DNA from: Streptomyces sp. CC228A
GTDB lineage: Bacteria > Actinomycetota > Actinomycetes > Streptomycetales > Streptomycetaceae
Direction of reading: 5' to 3'
NCBI RefSeq assembly: GCF_021390935.1
Contig: NZ_JAJPUI010000005.1
Coordinates: 248,001-312,000, forward strand
DNA length: 64,000 nucleotides
Shown here: one piece after another, positions 63,831 to 64,000 of the stretch
How positions within the stretch are numbered: the stretch's first letter is position 1
Layout of the letters: every line of letters begins with the position of its first letter
The notes under the pieces: generated by a model
Told to the model about the DNA's origin: nothing
Database searches by the model: none
What the model saw: the letters and a program-made list of their open reading frames with translations, nothing else
Position numbers and translations under genes: made by a program

Positions 63831-64000
63831 ATGACGGCGACGACGACGGACGCGGCGCAGACGGAGAGGGACACGGAAGTGGGGCCCACAACCACGGCGG
63901 CCGGGCGGCTGGCCGCCCTCGGACGCGCCGAGCTGACCCTGCTCGTGCGGAACCGGACCGCGCTGTTCGTGACGGTGGTCATGCCGCTGCTCATGATCGG
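63831..64000 (+). CDS. ABC-2 permease, cut by window end
   Basis: Only about 56 residues are visible: a Thr-rich cytosolic start (MTATTTDAAQTERDTEVG), an amphipathic ALGRAELTLLVRNRTALF and the beginning of the first membrane segment (VTVVMPLLMI). This is the usual N-terminus of ABC-2 permeases paired with DrrA-like ATPases. Confidence 0.85.
   Translation, partial: MTATTTDAAQTERDTEVGPTTTAAGRLAALGRAELTLLVRNRTALFVTVVMPLLMI

Overview
The window is high-GC, codon-biased DNA with short operons, many 4-bp start/stop overlaps, GTG starts, and bldC, DUF3073, lsr2-type and vdh genes in an order I recognise from Streptomyces chromosomes. It is therefore almost certainly a Streptomyces (or very close relative) chromosome. 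It splits into two halves: accessory DNA from 1 to about 31.6 kb, and a conserved core from about 32 kb to the end. The boundary is a tRNA-Lys gene (31627-31700) with integration scars on both sides.

Accessory half. (i) 1-3.4 kb is the end of a RiPP-like locus: a radical SAM/SPASM maturase cut by the window edge, a 2-oxoglutarate/Fe(II) oxygenase, a 53-residue candidate precursor and an HExxH putative peptide hydroxylase. (ii) 3.5-5.6 kb holds a tyrosyl-tRNA synthetase, probably a second copy, and a small protein with an HEPN-like R-x4-H motif. (iii) 5.9-8.5 kb is an integration module: small HTH/excisionase-like protein, XRE regulator, tyrosine integrase, terminator. (iv) 8.5-22.8 kb is a hybrid lanthipeptide cluster read divergently from a 60-residue Thr/Cys-rich precursor. 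Leftward are an ABC exporter, an LLM-type oxidoreductase, a full-length LanB dehydratase and an FtsX-type ABC pair. Rightward are LanC, YcaO, TfuA and a Tat-signal protein. YcaO plus TfuA in one cluster with LanB, LanC and an LLM enzyme predicts an unusual product, possibly a thioamidated, dehydrated and reduced lanthipeptide. (v) 22.9-30.7 kb has an LmbU-type regulator containing a TTA codon, then an ebo-type operon. There an inositol-phosphate synthase stands where EboD normally is, followed by EboC, a TIM-barrel isomerase, EboA, EboB, EboE and EboF. (vi) 30.7-31.6 kb has a DUF3105 protein, then a degenerate integrase 3' end and hairpin abutting the tRNA-Lys. A truncated tRNA-Lys lies about 340 bp further on.

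Core half. DEAD-box helicase; Pro/Ser-rich lipoprotein; repeat-rich spacer; zincin peptidase; metallophosphoesterase; tRNA-Glu/Asp/Phe; DsbA- and CcdA-type genes; HrpA helicase; second tRNA-Asp; bldC; valine dehydrogenase; DUF3073; purM-purF; META lipoprotein; maleylpyruvate-isomerase-family protein; Ser/Thr kinase with His-rich linker and peptidoglycan-binding domain; purL-purQ-purS; lsr2-type gene; two tRNA-Gly; and the start of an ABC drug-export operon that runs off the window.

Six core genes can be read through only if one base is restored in a short G or C run, which points to homopolymer errors in the assembly. Two of these errors create a false DsbA-CcdA fusion.
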